Source of the DNA: Sphingomonas endolithica
GTDB lineage: Bacteria; Pseudomonadota; Alphaproteobacteria; Sphingomonadales; Sphingomonadaceae
DNA: 64,000 nt
Assembly (NCBI RefSeq): GCF_025231525.1
Contig: NZ_CP103057.1
Span: 2,063,001-2,127,000 of the forward strand
Direction: 5' to 3'
Shown piece by piece: positions 8,386 through 17,752 of this stretch (the first letter of the stretch is position 1; each line of letters opens with the position of its first letter). Both the position numbers and the translations under genes were made by a program. A model generated the notes under the pieces. It made no database searches. It saw only the letters and a list, made by a program, of their open reading frames with translations, and was not told where the DNA came from.

Positions 8386-11300
8386 GAACCGTGATCGAAC
8401 TCCGCTTGCTCAAGGCCAAAACGTAGCGCGGCAATCTCCTCGAGAATTGCCGGGTTGCCGCCATGTTGGGCTTCATGGACCGCGTCGGCATAGTCTGCCG
8501 CACCGCTGCGGACGCGGTCCAGCAAATCAGCGGCAACGGGGCCGAGGTTCGGGGCAACAGGCGCAAGTGCATCCGCCAGCGCTGATCTCGACTGCGTAAA
8601 TTCGACCTCGAACCGGGCTCTAGCCCGGATCTCTACCTCAGGGCGGTTTGCAGTACCGAGCGACAGGCGATCCATCGACTGCAATGCCGAAGCCATCGCG
8701 GCCGCACGATCGAACATTGGCCACAGCTCGCTGCTAAAGGCCGGGATGCCGAGCTGTGCGATGAACGCGTTTGCCTCGTCCGGCAGGGGGAGCAAGGTGG
8801 AGAAGCCCGACTGAGCGAGCGAAGGTACGGCAAGTCCCTCTACTGTCGGCATCACGGTCAACCGGATCGTCTCGGGCAGGAGCGCACGCGCGGTGGCTGT
8901 GGCTATCAGGAAAATTCCGGCTTCGGCAAAGTTCGGGATCGGCACCATCACCAGCACCTTGCTCGGCGGCCAGGGAAGGATTGCGTCCTCGTCCTCGAAC
9001 ACGCGCACCTCAGCATCAATGCCGGCTCCGGAAAGGTCGTCCCGCAGCTCCACGCCCAGCTTCGTGCGCGCGGCGCCCGCGCGGTTCGCGACGGTCATAC
9101 CGGCCATGCGCAAGGCGTTGCCGGGCCGCGCCTGCTTTACGACGGAAGGCCACCGCGCCATCGGCGCAACCTTGTCCTCGGCGAGCTCTCCAGCAATCGC
9201 ACGCATCGCAGCCAGCGCAGCCCGCACACCCGACAGCGAGGGTGGCACGCCTCCGACCAGCCCCCAGGGCTCTTCGCGCTCCGCCTTGTTCAAATCCTCG
9301 AGCAGACCGCCCATCCAGCCGATGTAAGCCCCCACGCCGTCGGGGAGGTGGATAAACCGCCTGAGGGCGTCGGCGCTTGCGCCCAACAGGACGTTCTGCA
9401 GCTTGGTCACGGCATTGTTGAATTCGGTCGGACCAGCGCCAGTTGCGTCGGCGACTGCGATTGCGGGGGGGGTCAGGTCGCGAGCGGCATCATGGACAGT
9501 ACCCAGGTGACCGAGCGATCTCTCCGGGAAGTTCCGGCCACGGAGAACCGGATCGAGTATTTGTTCTAAGGCGGGTGCCAGGCGATCGAGCATCGCGACG
9601 GTCTGCGCCAGATAGCCACTATAGGTGGGACTCGCGACGCGCATCGCGATGGCATCGCGCCAGCGGCGGTTCCATGCCGGCACCGCGGCGCTTGGCAGGT
9701 TGGCGCGCGAAATACGCTTTTCGGCAAGCGTTACGATAGTGGAGCCAGCGACCTCGCCATTCGGTGCGCGGGCCGCGGAAGCGGCGATGTCAGACCTTGG
9801 CGAGAGCGCGAGTACGACTTCACAAATCCGGACCACGGGCCCGTGCGTGTCAGCCTGGTCGGGGTCGAATATGTAATGGAAGTCGCAGCGGGCAACTCTT
9901 CCGTCCTCGGCATCCTCGAAGGTCACCGGCGTAGCCCAGGCGACCTCCTGCGGAACGCGCGCAACCAGCACATCTTCGCCGACCTGGTCCACGAGTGCTA
10001 TCGCTCGGTTCCGGTCGATCTCGGCCAGGGTCCCGAGCAGGCCAGCGACGGCTTCGAGGGGGCCACCAAGGATATCGCTCGGCACCTCATCCAAGACCGC
10101 TTCGATCTTGGGATTGAGGGTCATTCCGACTTGCGCGCCGAGGAAGCGATCCACGGTACCCGGCTCAGACGCGCCTGCCAGCATTTCGCACAAGGCTTCA
10201 TCCGGCACCGCCTCCAGTAAGGCCTGGCGCGGATCGTTCAATGCATCATTTCGGATCGCGATGAGGTCGGCTGCCGCTGCGTTCGCCAACCCCAACTGCC
10301 CGATCTCCGGCATCAACGTGCCGCCGATCCCGATGAACGAGGCGGCACCGACTTGCGTGCGCGCGAGCACCGCGACCGAGGGCATCGCCATCCATCGGTC
10401 GACCGCAGCTGCAATCTGAACTGTGCCAAGCCCACGCAATATTGCTGCTAGCGCATCAATGTCTCTCTCGCTCTCCACGCGCGCGGCAAGGGCCGCGACG
10501 GCTGCGGCAAGCGAAACGCCTCGCGAGAGGATGGCATCGGCAACCAGCGGCTCCAGATCAGCACCCGCGACCACGTTGACCGTACGGGCAAAAGTCGCTT
10601 CGATCGTCGGTGGGGGCACATCGTGGGTCAATCGCAGCAACTCAGCCGAGCGGAGCTGGTGCAGACCCGACAGCAGGCCGGGCGTAGCCTCACGAACGAG
10701 ATGCTCGTCGATCAGGCGCTTCAACCCGCGCGAGACATCGTCCTCCGCCACCCCGAGCGTCGATGCCAACCGGTCGGCCTCGACTGTCGCCCCTGCTGAG
10801 CCGGCAAACGCGACAACCCGGAGGACTGCCAGCTCCGTCGCGCGGCCTGGATCGCGCTCGCGGGTTGCTACTTGATCGGCAAGAGTTTCCGCGAAACGCT
10901 GGCCGGCGCTGAGGATATGGACATATTCCAGGATCAGGCCTTGGCTGCGCGTCCAGGGCTCGCGCCAGCCAGACCAGTCGGTACGCCCAATGCGTTTGAG
11001 CTCGTCATAGAGCCGCTTGGCAAAATCAGGATCCGGCTCCGCCCTCACTTCCGCGGCGCGGGCGCGGCCGTCCAGAAGAAACAAATCCTCTTCCCGGATT
11101 GATCCCAGCAGGAGCGCGCCGGGGATGGCGGCAAGCTCGCGCGTCAGGACGTCCCAACCCTCCGCGCCGCGACGGCCAATGTCATCGACCACCAATCCTA
11201 CCGGACTGCCCGGTCCGACACGCAATGTACGAAACAGCTGGCGCAGGGCAGCCAAGTCGCGAGAATCGACTCTGAGCAAGCGATACCAGCGCACCGTATG

Positions 11301-12197
11301 GCGCAGAGCGTAGGCCGTGTCCCACATGATCGCAGACTTTCCCGAGCCCGACGGCCCAGCGACCAGCGCGGCACCACGTGCCTCGAGCCCGCGTGCCAGA
11401 GCCTCGCGCGGTCCAAGCCGGGGAATAACCAACCCCGCCGCGACATGGCCGGGTTGGACATCGACCCCGAGGTAGAATTCTGGATCGTTGATCGGCGTCA
11501 GGAAATCGGCTGGTTCACATGCGCCATCTCGCAGCGCGCGCTCGATCTGCGCGGAATCGACGGCCGCCAGAGTCTGCGTGACCGAGCGCTCCGTGTCGCT
11601 AACCGAGAGACCGCGATAGTCCGCTGGGCGCAACCGGCCGTTCTGATCAGCTAGCGCGCCGACCTCACCAAGCAGCTGCGCGAAGCAGATATCCGCGGCG
11701 ATCGGCAGGCATCCGGTTCGATTGACGATGAGCGCAATCGCAGCCTCCTTCGGCTCGGCGACCTCTTCGATGCTGGTTTTGGCCAGCAGGCGGCGACCTC
11801 GATCTCCCCCAGGTAACTGGCGCTCAAGCGTTGCCCCGATCTCGATGCGGCCATCCTGTCTGGCGGAATGGCCAATGATAGCGCGTTCAATGACGAGTTC
11901 GAGCCCGACGGGGGCTGTCGCAACCTTGTCGTGACGATCCCAGAGATCTTTCAGATACTGCTTCGCATTCGATAACGGCAGATCTCCAAGATGCTCGCGC
12001 CGACTCTTCACCTGCACCAAGGTGCTGCCGACCGCGCTTCTGCGTTCGACATCATCATTCCCTTCCGGGATGATAATCGCCAGTTGATCGACACCCGCCC
12101 ACGCGCGAACTGCCAGCAAAACAGCAACGGCATCCTGATAGCGGAAGCCGCGCCCAGCGTTGGAGCCATGACGATCGTGGGTGGCTGTCCTGCTCAT
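8382..12197 (-). CDS. Large STAND-like NTPase with N-terminal Cap4/DUF4297-like nuclease domain
   Basis: A 1271-residue protein. Residues 15-70 (GFRYQDAVAVLLAV, then EGNDDVE and LVQVKSR) match the layout of the DUF4297/Cap4-type dsDNA endonuclease domain: D48/D49 and Q62-x-K64 as the metal-site residues. A P-loop NTPase follows: Walker A GPSGSGKS at 281-288, Walker B GLVVDDIG near 334-341, and a GSIREED sensor-like motif. The remaining 850 residues are alpha-helical and would fit a sensor region of STAND/Avs-type proteins. The start at 12197 is preferred since it begins just before the nuclease domain. It lies 83 bases after the UvrD-like gene on the same strand. Likely an abortive-infection nuclease triggered by a phage signal; inference. 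Confidence 0.75.
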   Translation of the reverse strand: MSRTATHDRHGSNAGRGFRYQDAVAVLLAVRAWAGVDQLAIIIPEGNDDVERRSAVGSTLVQVKSRREHLGDLPLSNAKQYLKDLWDRHDKVATAPVGLELVIERAIIGHSARQDGRIEIGATLERQLPGGDRGRRLLAKTSIEEVAEPKEAAIALIVNRTGCLPIAADICFAQLLGEVGALADQNGRLRPADYRGLSVSDTERSVTQTLAAVDSAQIERALRDGACEPADFLTPINDPEFYLGVDVQPGHVAAGLVIPRLGPREALARGLEARGAALVAGPSGSGKSAIMWDTAYALRHTVRWYRLLRVDSRDLAALRQLFRTLRVGPGSPVGLVVDDIGRRGAEGWDVLTRELAAIPGALLLGSIREEDLFLLDGRARAAEVRAEPDPDFAKRLYDELKRIGRTDWSGWREPWTRSQGLILEYVHILSAGQRFAETLADQVATRERDPGRATELAVLRVVAFAGSAGATVEADRLASTLGVAEDDVSRGLKRLIDEHLVREATPGLLSGLHQLRSAELLRLTHDVPPPTIEATFARTVNVVAGADLEPLVADAILSRGVSLAAAVAALAARVESERDIDALAAILRGLGTVQIAAAVDRWMAMPSVAVLARTQVGAASFIGIGGTLMPEIGQLGLANAAAADLIAIRNDALNDPRQALLEAVPDEALCEMLAGASEPGTVDRFLGAQVGMTLNPKIEAVLDEVPSDILGGPLEAVAGLLGTLAEIDRNRAIALVDQVGEDVLVARVPQEVAWATPVTFEDAEDGRVARCDFHYIFDPDQADTHGPVVRICEVVLALSPRSDIAASAARAPNGEVAGSTIVTLAEKRISRANLPSAAVPAWNRRWRDAIAMRVASPTYSGYLAQTVAMLDRLAPALEQILDPVLRGRNFPERSLGHLGTVHDAARDLTPPAIAVADATGAGPTEFNNAVTKLQNVLLGASADALRRFIHLPDGVGAYIGWMGGLLEDLNKAEREEPWGLVGGVPPSLSGVRAALAAMRAIAGELAEDKVAPMARWPSVVKQARPGNALRMAGMTVANRAGAARTKLGVELRDDLSGAGIDAEVRVFEDEDAILPWPPSKVLVMVPIPNFAEAGIFLIATATARALLPETIRLTVMPTVEGLAVPSLAQSGFSTLLPLPDEANAFIAQLGIPAFSSELWPMFDRAAAMASALQSMDRLSLGTANRPEVEIRARARFEVEFTQSRSALADALAPVAPNLGPVAADLLDRVRSGAADYADAVHEAQHGGNPAILEEIAALRFGLEQAEFDHGS

Positions 12198-12280
12198 TGC
12201 TACGTGGACTCTGCTTTGGGGTCGATCACAACAGCGGACACTCATCCAGCCAGCGCTGCTTATAAAGGGCGGCAATAACT

Positions 12281-14047
12281 TCAGTTCAGAATGTTGATGC
12301 CATCGTGGCCGAGAAACGGACTTGGAGGATTGCCCCACCTGTCCCGTTCGGCAACATACATCAAGAACCGCTCGGCCCTGGTGATGGCGACGTAGAACTG
12401 TCGCTTCTCCGCCGCGACGTCCGTCGTATTGTAGTAGGGGAAAGAGCCCGTGCGCATGCCGATGATGCAGACCGCAGAGTATTCCCGGCCCTTTGCGGCG
12501 TGGATCGTTGATAGGCGAAGCGCGCGCGTCGGGCTGGCGAACAGGCCCAGGTGCTCGATGGAGAGGTTGGTGACGTCCACCTTATGCCGGGCCATATCGG
12601 CCTTCATTTCCTGCACGGACGCGTAGAACAGTCCAGACTGCAGCTGGTCAACGTGCCCGGCCTGCCGGAGGATGTCGCCTGTGGCCTGCGACATGGCGTC
12701 AAGCCAGCCGAGCGCGCCGTGGCCTGCCTCGGCGAGCCGGACAGCCTCGCGCTGCAACCTGACCAGAATCCGCCGACCGCCGAACCCAAACAGATCGAGG
12801 TGGGTCTCGCCGCTCGCGTCCTGGACCGTGTGGAAGAGAGCTCGCTCGAGCTGCCGTGTCGTATCGGGCGACGGCTCTATGATAGCGCCGCAGAGCTGCT
12901 CGGCGAGCTGGGCAAATAGGCGCGACCGCTTATAAGGCCTCGCGCCTGGTCCGACGATCGGCGTGCCAAAGTCCCGCAGCAGCCGCGCGAGCGCTATGAG
13001 GGAATACCAGTCCTTCGCCAGAATGGCGGATTCGCCGAGCGGGATACGGTTGATCTCGAGCGTCGGCAGGAAGTGTTCCGTCACAGCCTCGAATGCCGTG
13101 CCGCCTGTGACGAGCACGGGCTCCAGCGGGCAATCGCGCGTCGAGCCGGCAGCCGTCATCGGTGGTACGCGTGGTAGGAGCCGCTCCCCATGGTTCACGA
13201 TGCGCTGGCTCGAACGAAAGTTGAGCGACAGGCTCAGGTCGGCACGCGCGCCGATGTGAGCGCCGAAGGGCGCCACCAGTTCAGGCCGTGCGCCGGTGAA
13301 GCCGTAGATGGACTGGAGCAGGTCGCCAACCGCGAAGAACCTAGAACGCCCAGTCGCGTGCAGCAACTTGAGTATCTCGACCTGCAGCTCGGTGGTATCT
13401 TGGAATTCGTCGACCAAGAACCATGGGTGTCGGGCGCACAGGGACCGGGCGATCTGCGAATAATCGCGCAGCAGCAGGTAGGCGCCGTGGACTATTTGGC
13501 CGAAGTCGATATAGCCGAGCTGCGCGCAGCGGCTCCAGAAGTGAGATGCCGCGCGGCAGACTGCCTCGTTCCTCGAAGCCAGCCCGATGATTCTGCCGGC
13601 AGCGTCGACGCTCAGGCTTTCGAACGCCTCGAGATCTGACTGCTGCAAATTTACCAGGTTCACCCGAGCGGCCGCATATTCGCAGATCGGCTCGAAATCT
13701 GGGTTGTCGCGGGTCAGGACCTTTCGCGCCCCCCCGAGTTCAGGCCTAAGCCATGCGAAGGGCCGCAGTACCGAGTGCAGGCAGAACGAGTGAATTGTCG
13801 AGACGTGGATGTGGCGTTCGTCACCGGCCTGCAGCTGTTCGCTGGCGCGCTGCTCGATCTCCTGCACAGCCGTATTCGTATAAGTGATACAGCAGATGGA
13901 CTTGGGCGTGCCGCGTACGCCTTCGATCTCCTTGACCAGCTTGGCAATCAGGGTGCGCGTCTTGCCGCTTCCCGGACAGGCGGTGAGCAGGAGGTTGCCG
14001 GCCCAGTCGACGGCTCCGCGCTGCTCCCTGGTGAGCAGGCTCACCAT
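12281..14047 (-). CDS. gajB: UvrD/Rep-like helicase, Gabija GajB-like
   Basis: A 588-residue superfamily 1 helicase. Motifs in order: Q-motif LTREQ, Walker A ACPGSGKT (23-30), TYTNTAVQEI (Ia), DEFQDT (213-218, motif II), GDLLQSIYGFTGA (III), LNFRSS (IV), STIHAAKGREYSAV (V) and YVAITRAERFLMY (VI). Its ATG overlaps the end of the upstream OLD-nuclease gene by seven bases (ATGGTGA), so the two are co-translated. That pairing, order and size are those of Gabija (GajA then GajB). In Gabija, GajB senses nucleotide and DNA state and activates the GajA nuclease. A general repair helicase is the alternative, but the coupling makes the defence reading more likely. Confidence 0.82.
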   Translation of the reverse strand: MVSLLTREQRGAVDWAGNLLLTACPGSGKTRTLIAKLVKEIEGVRGTPKSICCITYTNTAVQEIEQRASEQLQAGDERHIHVSTIHSFCLHSVLRPFAWLRPELGGARKVLTRDNPDFEPICEYAAARVNLVNLQQSDLEAFESLSVDAAGRIIGLASRNEAVCRAASHFWSRCAQLGYIDFGQIVHGAYLLLRDYSQIARSLCARHPWFLVDEFQDTTELQVEILKLLHATGRSRFFAVGDLLQSIYGFTGARPELVAPFGAHIGARADLSLSLNFRSSQRIVNHGERLLPRVPPMTAAGSTRDCPLEPVLVTGGTAFEAVTEHFLPTLEINRIPLGESAILAKDWYSLIALARLLRDFGTPIVGPGARPYKRSRLFAQLAEQLCGAIIEPSPDTTRQLERALFHTVQDASGETHLDLFGFGGRRILVRLQREAVRLAEAGHGALGWLDAMSQATGDILRQAGHVDQLQSGLFYASVQEMKADMARHKVDVTNLSIEHLGLFASPTRALRLSTIHAAKGREYSAVCIIGMRTGSFPYYNTTDVAAEKRQFYVAITRAERFLMYVAERDRWGNPPSPFLGHDGINILN

Positions 14048-15819
14048 AGCCTGAGCCAGTTTACCGCTTGCTCGATGTAAGGCGGCAGGCGACCCGCCTG
14101 CTCGACGTGTCGAGCCGCCGCCTGGGCGAACCGGGCCTTGCCGAACCGGATGGCAGTCCTCAGAACCTTTTTCTTCAATTCCTCTGTGACGCCGAACGTG
14201 ACGGCTGTCTCGAGGTTGGCCTTGATCCGCGGAGCGCCGAGATCGCCGGCAGCGGCTGCCAGCATGCCGGCGTTCCCGTCGAGCGTGATCTCGCGCTCGA
14301 ACGTGGTCGCGCCGACGAACACGCGGACGAACTCGTTCTGCAGCGCGGCCAGGTCCTCGGGCGGCACCACGTCATCATCAGGTTCGGTGGTACCCGGCAC
14401 CCGGTCGGCATCGGCGACGATGGCACACCGCTTGGGCATGCAGTCGGGCGCGAACATCCGCGCGAACGGGCCGAAGTGGGTGCCATGGATCGCCACGACC
14501 GAGATGCCTTCGCGCTCGAGATCGACACCAATGACCCGCTTCACGAGTGGCGGGATGAGCAGGAGTTCGGCAGGCCCCTCCACAAGCATCACGCGCCGGG
14601 CAAACAATAGATTCGACTTGGTCGCGTCGAGGTATCGCTCCAGGTCTTGCCGGTCGTTGGACGTCAGCCCCGCCGCCCGGCTCGGGACGGCTGCGATCGC
14701 TACCCCGCTGGGCTGCTGCGAGAGCACCGCGAACGACGAGAGCGGCGCGCCTGCAGTCACCTGAGTACTGTGCGTGGTAGCGATCACCTGGAAAGGCAGC
14801 TGCCGCATCGCGTCCATGAGTGTCCCCTGCAACTGGGGATGAAGGTGCGCCTCGGGCTCCTCGATCAGGATCAGCTCGCCCGCCGCGTCGCCGTTGGCGG
14901 CGCGCTTCCTGAACTGCTCGATCAGCATCGCGATAAACAGGATGTTGTTCAGGCCTAGGCCATTGCGGCGCGGCTCGACATTTTGGGCGAGCGTTCCCGA
15001 CAGGAGAATGATCAAGTTACGCATAATCGAGTGGAAGGTCGGCGCGGAGAGCCCAAGGCCGACGTCGAGAGAGAACGCCGGGCCGGTGATGTCCTTCAGC
15101 GCGCCATCGATGGAGCCCGCCAGGTCCTTGATCGACGGCGAGCCCTCGATCTGCGCGTTGACGGCCTTGACCGCGGCTACGATCGCGGCCTGCTCGACCG
15201 GGTCCACCTCGCTAGCCTCGATCAGCTTCATCAGAGGCGAGCGCCGGAACTGCTGCAGGTCGGCCTCCACGTCGCGCAGCGCCGGCAGGAACACGACCAA
15301 GTAGGATTGGAGGATCTGTAGCCCAACGGACGTAGCGCCGAAGTCACCGTTCTCGTGCGACCACTCGATCGCCGCTATGTCGACCGCCGGGTTCCCGCCA
15401 CCGAACAGTTCCCATCCAAAGTCGTCGAGCGTGAGCGGCCGGTCGAGTTCCTCGGCGGCGATGGCCTCTCGGATCAAGCGCTTCGGACGGAAGCGGTAGA
15501 AGAGGCGCGCCCGGTCCGGACCGATCTGAGTGCCGTGCAGCAGCGCCTCCTCATTCTCATTGCCGGCGAAGCCGGTGAACTCGACAGCGACCAGCACCTG
15601 GAAGGGCTGGGTCTGGTCGACTCCACAGTGTACGTCCTCCTTGCTCAGCGCCCGGAACGCGGAAGACAGCGTGACGTCGAGGCATAGTCGTATCCCATGC
15701 AGGAGTGTCGACTTGCCCGCGTTGTTCTCACCGATGACGACAGTCGCCGCCTCGGTGACTGGGATGTCTAGCGTCTGTATCGCTCGTAGGTTCTTTATTA
15801 CAATCCGACTCAGCCTCAC
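14041..15819 (-). CDS. gajA: OLD-family ATPase/TOPRIM nuclease, Gabija GajA-like
   Basis: A protein of about 592 residues with the OLD architecture: an N-terminal ABC-type ATPase (Walker A GENNAGKST at 30-38, signature-like GLGLNNILF near 287-295, Walker B ILIEEPEAHLHPQ near 318-329, ATTHSTQV switch) followed by a TOPRIM domain (VEGPAE with E414, then VADADR with D470 and D472). The GTG at 15819 is chosen because GGGGGGAAG lies about seven bases upstream and OLD proteins start with a RLSRI.IKN strand; a TTG at 15843 would add eight residues. It is coupled to the UvrD-like gene. Likely function: sequence-guided DNA nicking that is activated on nucleotide depletion during phage infection (known for Gabija, inferred here). 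Confidence 0.85.
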   Translation of the reverse strand: MRLSRIVIKNLRAIQTLDIPVTEAATVVIGENNAGKSTLLHGIRLCLDVTLSSAFRALSKEDVHCGVDQTQPFQVLVAVEFTGFAGNENEEALLHGTQIGPDRARLFYRFRPKRLIREAIAAEELDRPLTLDDFGWELFGGGNPAVDIAAIEWSHENGDFGATSVGLQILQSYLVVFLPALRDVEADLQQFRRSPLMKLIEASEVDPVEQAAIVAAVKAVNAQIEGSPSIKDLAGSIDGALKDITGPAFSLDVGLGLSAPTFHSIMRNLIILLSGTLAQNVEPRRNGLGLNNILFIAMLIEQFRKRAANGDAAGELILIEEPEAHLHPQLQGTLMDAMRQLPFQVIATTHSTQVTAGAPLSSFAVLSQQPSGVAIAAVPSRAAGLTSNDRQDLERYLDATKSNLLFARRVMLVEGPAELLLIPPLVKRVIGVDLEREGISVVAIHGTHFGPFARMFAPDCMPKRCAIVADADRVPGTTEPDDDVVPPEDLAALQNEFVRVFVGATTFEREITLDGNAGMLAAAAGDLGAPRIKANLETAVTFGVTEELKKKVLRTAIRFGKARFAQAAARHVEQAGRLPPYIEQAVNWLRLW

Positions 15820-16117
15820 TGCGCTTCCCCCCGACTCCCCCAACCATGAAACGCACGCGGCTCGGTATCGTCAAGCCGCTCTCAATGACGATGCACGCTT
15901 GCCGTTAAGAACGGCAAACAGTCGTGTTCAACGGCTAGGCGGATGCTAACCAGACCGTGGTGCATGGCAACGGAGATAAGTGCGGTTGCGGACTAAAGTC
16001 TGCAACTTCTACCTAGCTGGTCCTACTCTGAGCATGACCACCGACGGGATGGGAGGCGGTCGGTCAGCGACATCTTAGACCCAACCAGCAGTACCATGCA
16101 CCGTTAACCGAAGCCGA
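15820..16117. other. Gap between the reverse transcriptase and the OLD nuclease gene
   Basis: About 300 bases with no protein-like frame on either strand. It separates the RT from the Gabija-like pair, so the latter may have its own promoter here. Several UG-type RTs use a nearby structured non-coding RNA; no definite RNA fold could be identified by eye. The segment around 15940-16080 is less GC-rich than the surrounding genes. Confidence 0.4.
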
Positions 16118-17752
16118 TCAGAGTGGATAAGCGTCGAAACCGCCAATGTCATCATCGTCTTCCTCCTCGTCATCGTCGTCGTCATATTGGCTGCTGCGTT
16201 TTTCGATCGCTCGCTCGACCTCAGAATATTCGTCCAAATCCACGTCATCGAAGACTGGTGGAAGTCGGCTGGCATCAAAGATGGAAATTCCCTGCGCGAT
16301 CAGCTCGGTGATGAGGTCATTTCCCACCTCGAGTTCGGCGTGACGCGTCCACTGCCTGACCTTCCATTCGAGCAGCAGAGGCCAGAACGATCCGTTGCCG
16401 CTTTCTCCATTCACCAGCGTCCAAGCGGAATCGAAGATCTGTGGATCGACAAGTCCGGCCTCAGCGGCCGAGAGGATGGCGACTGCGGTCAGCGCTCCGC
16501 AGTTGAGGATCGCGGCCTTGGCCGTGTCCAACGGCACGTTGATCTCCAGGCGCAACGCGGCGTAGGTGGCCCAGCAGACTTCGCCGTCGTTGCCCAGCCT
16601 GCCATGGCGTGCAATCAGTGCCAGGAGAACTGGGGCCCACCGCACAACATCCAGATCGCCGCGAGCGAGATGCCGCCACACCAGCATGCGGGCGACGTAG
16701 TCGACAGTATGACTGTAATGGGTCACCGAGCGCATCAAGAAGGGCTCGATCGTGGTCCAATGATCCGACGGCACGACGGAGCGGTCCAGATACCGTAAAG
16801 TATACTTCAGCACCCCGTCGTCTGACGTCAACGCGGTCATAGAAAAGGCGTGCTCAAGAGCGGAACGTAGCCGCTCGGGGACCCGTCGGACGGGTGATGC
16901 CAAGGCGAACTCGATCTTAGCGGCTATGTCGGTTGGCCAGCTGTCGGAAAACTGGAAGTCGTCGGAGTGGATGCGTGTCTTGGATTCGTTGATGTCCAAT
17001 TCGAAAGCGCGGATCGATTCCCGGTACCGCCACAAGGCCGCTTCGGCCTCCGCGTGGGTGTCCGCTCCGATCCACACGTCATCGACGTGGCGGATCACGG
17101 TAGAGTCTGCGGCACCACCCCGCGAGACAAATTCCGCGTCGATTGCCGCGCCGATGAATTCGGCAACGTAGCGGGATGCATCCGGGCCGACAGGAATGCC
17201 GACGGTCTGCCCATCCTGCCCGTGGCGCAGGATCTGATCGAGGCGGTTGGCATAGACGGCACCCGAGTTCGCTCGCTGATCCGCCTTGGCCGCGGGCTTG
17301 CCGTGAATGGCCCAAGGAACGGAGTGCGTGTAGATCGAATGGTAGAACCTGGAAATGTCGGTTCGTGCCACGAAACGGTATCTCGCGAGCCGGAGCAGCC
17401 GCTGCTCCTCAAGTTCGCCATGCGAAGCGATTTCAACGGCTCGGTCTCCATCGGGAGTATGCCGGGGTGCTGACAGACTGAAGGTGCTGTTCGAAATGAA
17501 TTGGTTTAGCGACACTGCACGGGCGGAAATGAACTCTGCCAAATCATGCGAGGTGCCGGGATGGATAAAGGAGAAGACCCTCCGCGTCAGCCCCCGCTTC
17601 GATGCATTGTAGGTAGCAGCCCGTGTCGGCTTACCGCGGCTGAAGAGCTCGTTGCGACCGGCGAGATAGGTGCCGAGCTCATACGTCCTGAACGTAGGAG
17701 GCAGGTTCTCTGGCAGGTGTCCCTTGGTCAGCAGGTCCAGCTTCAGCGTCAT
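16118..17752 (-). CDS. Reverse transcriptase of unknown/Abi group (candidate defence-associated RT)
   Basis: A 544-residue RNA-directed DNA polymerase-like protein. Motif A is VARTDISRFYHSIYTH (Asp132), motif B is QDGQTVGIPVGPDASR (179-194) and motif C is VIRHVDDVW (D224, D225), where HVDD replaces the usual YxDD. Residues 235-250 contain a motif D/E-like region (FELDINESKTRI). No maturase, HNH or integrase domain is visible, so a group II intron is unlikely; the helical C-terminal half fits UG/Abi RTs of the DRT type. The extreme C-terminus is a nearly unbroken run of about 13 Asp/Glu residues. It is divergent from the 17909 operon and upstream of the Gabija-like genes on the same strand. 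The DRT subtype is not assigned. Confidence 0.82.
   Translation of the reverse strand: MTLKLDLLTKGHLPENLPPTFRTYELGTYLAGRNELFSRGKPTRAATYNASKRGLTRRVFSFIHPGTSHDLAEFISARAVSLNQFISNSTFSLSAPRHTPDGDRAVEIASHGELEEQRLLRLARYRFVARTDISRFYHSIYTHSVPWAIHGKPAAKADQRANSGAVYANRLDQILRHGQDGQTVGIPVGPDASRYVAEFIGAAIDAEFVSRGGAADSTVIRHVDDVWIGADTHAEAEAALWRYRESIRAFELDINESKTRIHSDDFQFSDSWPTDIAAKIEFALASPVRRVPERLRSALEHAFSMTALTSDDGVLKYTLRYLDRSVVPSDHWTTIEPFLMRSVTHYSHTVDYVARMLVWRHLARGDLDVVRWAPVLLALIARHGRLGNDGEVCWATYAALRLEINVPLDTAKAAILNCGALTAVAILSAAEAGLVDPQIFDSAWTLVNGESGNGSFWPLLLEWKVRQWTRHAELEVGNDLITELIAQGISIFDASRLPPVFDDVDLDEYSEVERAIEKRSSQYDDDDDEEEDDDDIGGFDAYPL

Noticed and set aside
16146..16343. Serine-rich plus-strand frame
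   Set aside because: It is the antisense reading of the acidic Asp/Glu tail of the reverse transcriptase gene (TCA/TCG/TCC repeats), not a gene.
16118..17752. Group II intron or retron for the reverse transcriptase
   Set aside because: No maturase or endonuclease domain and no obvious intron RNA surrounds the gene; the usual retron motif set and msr/msd inverted repeats were not seen.
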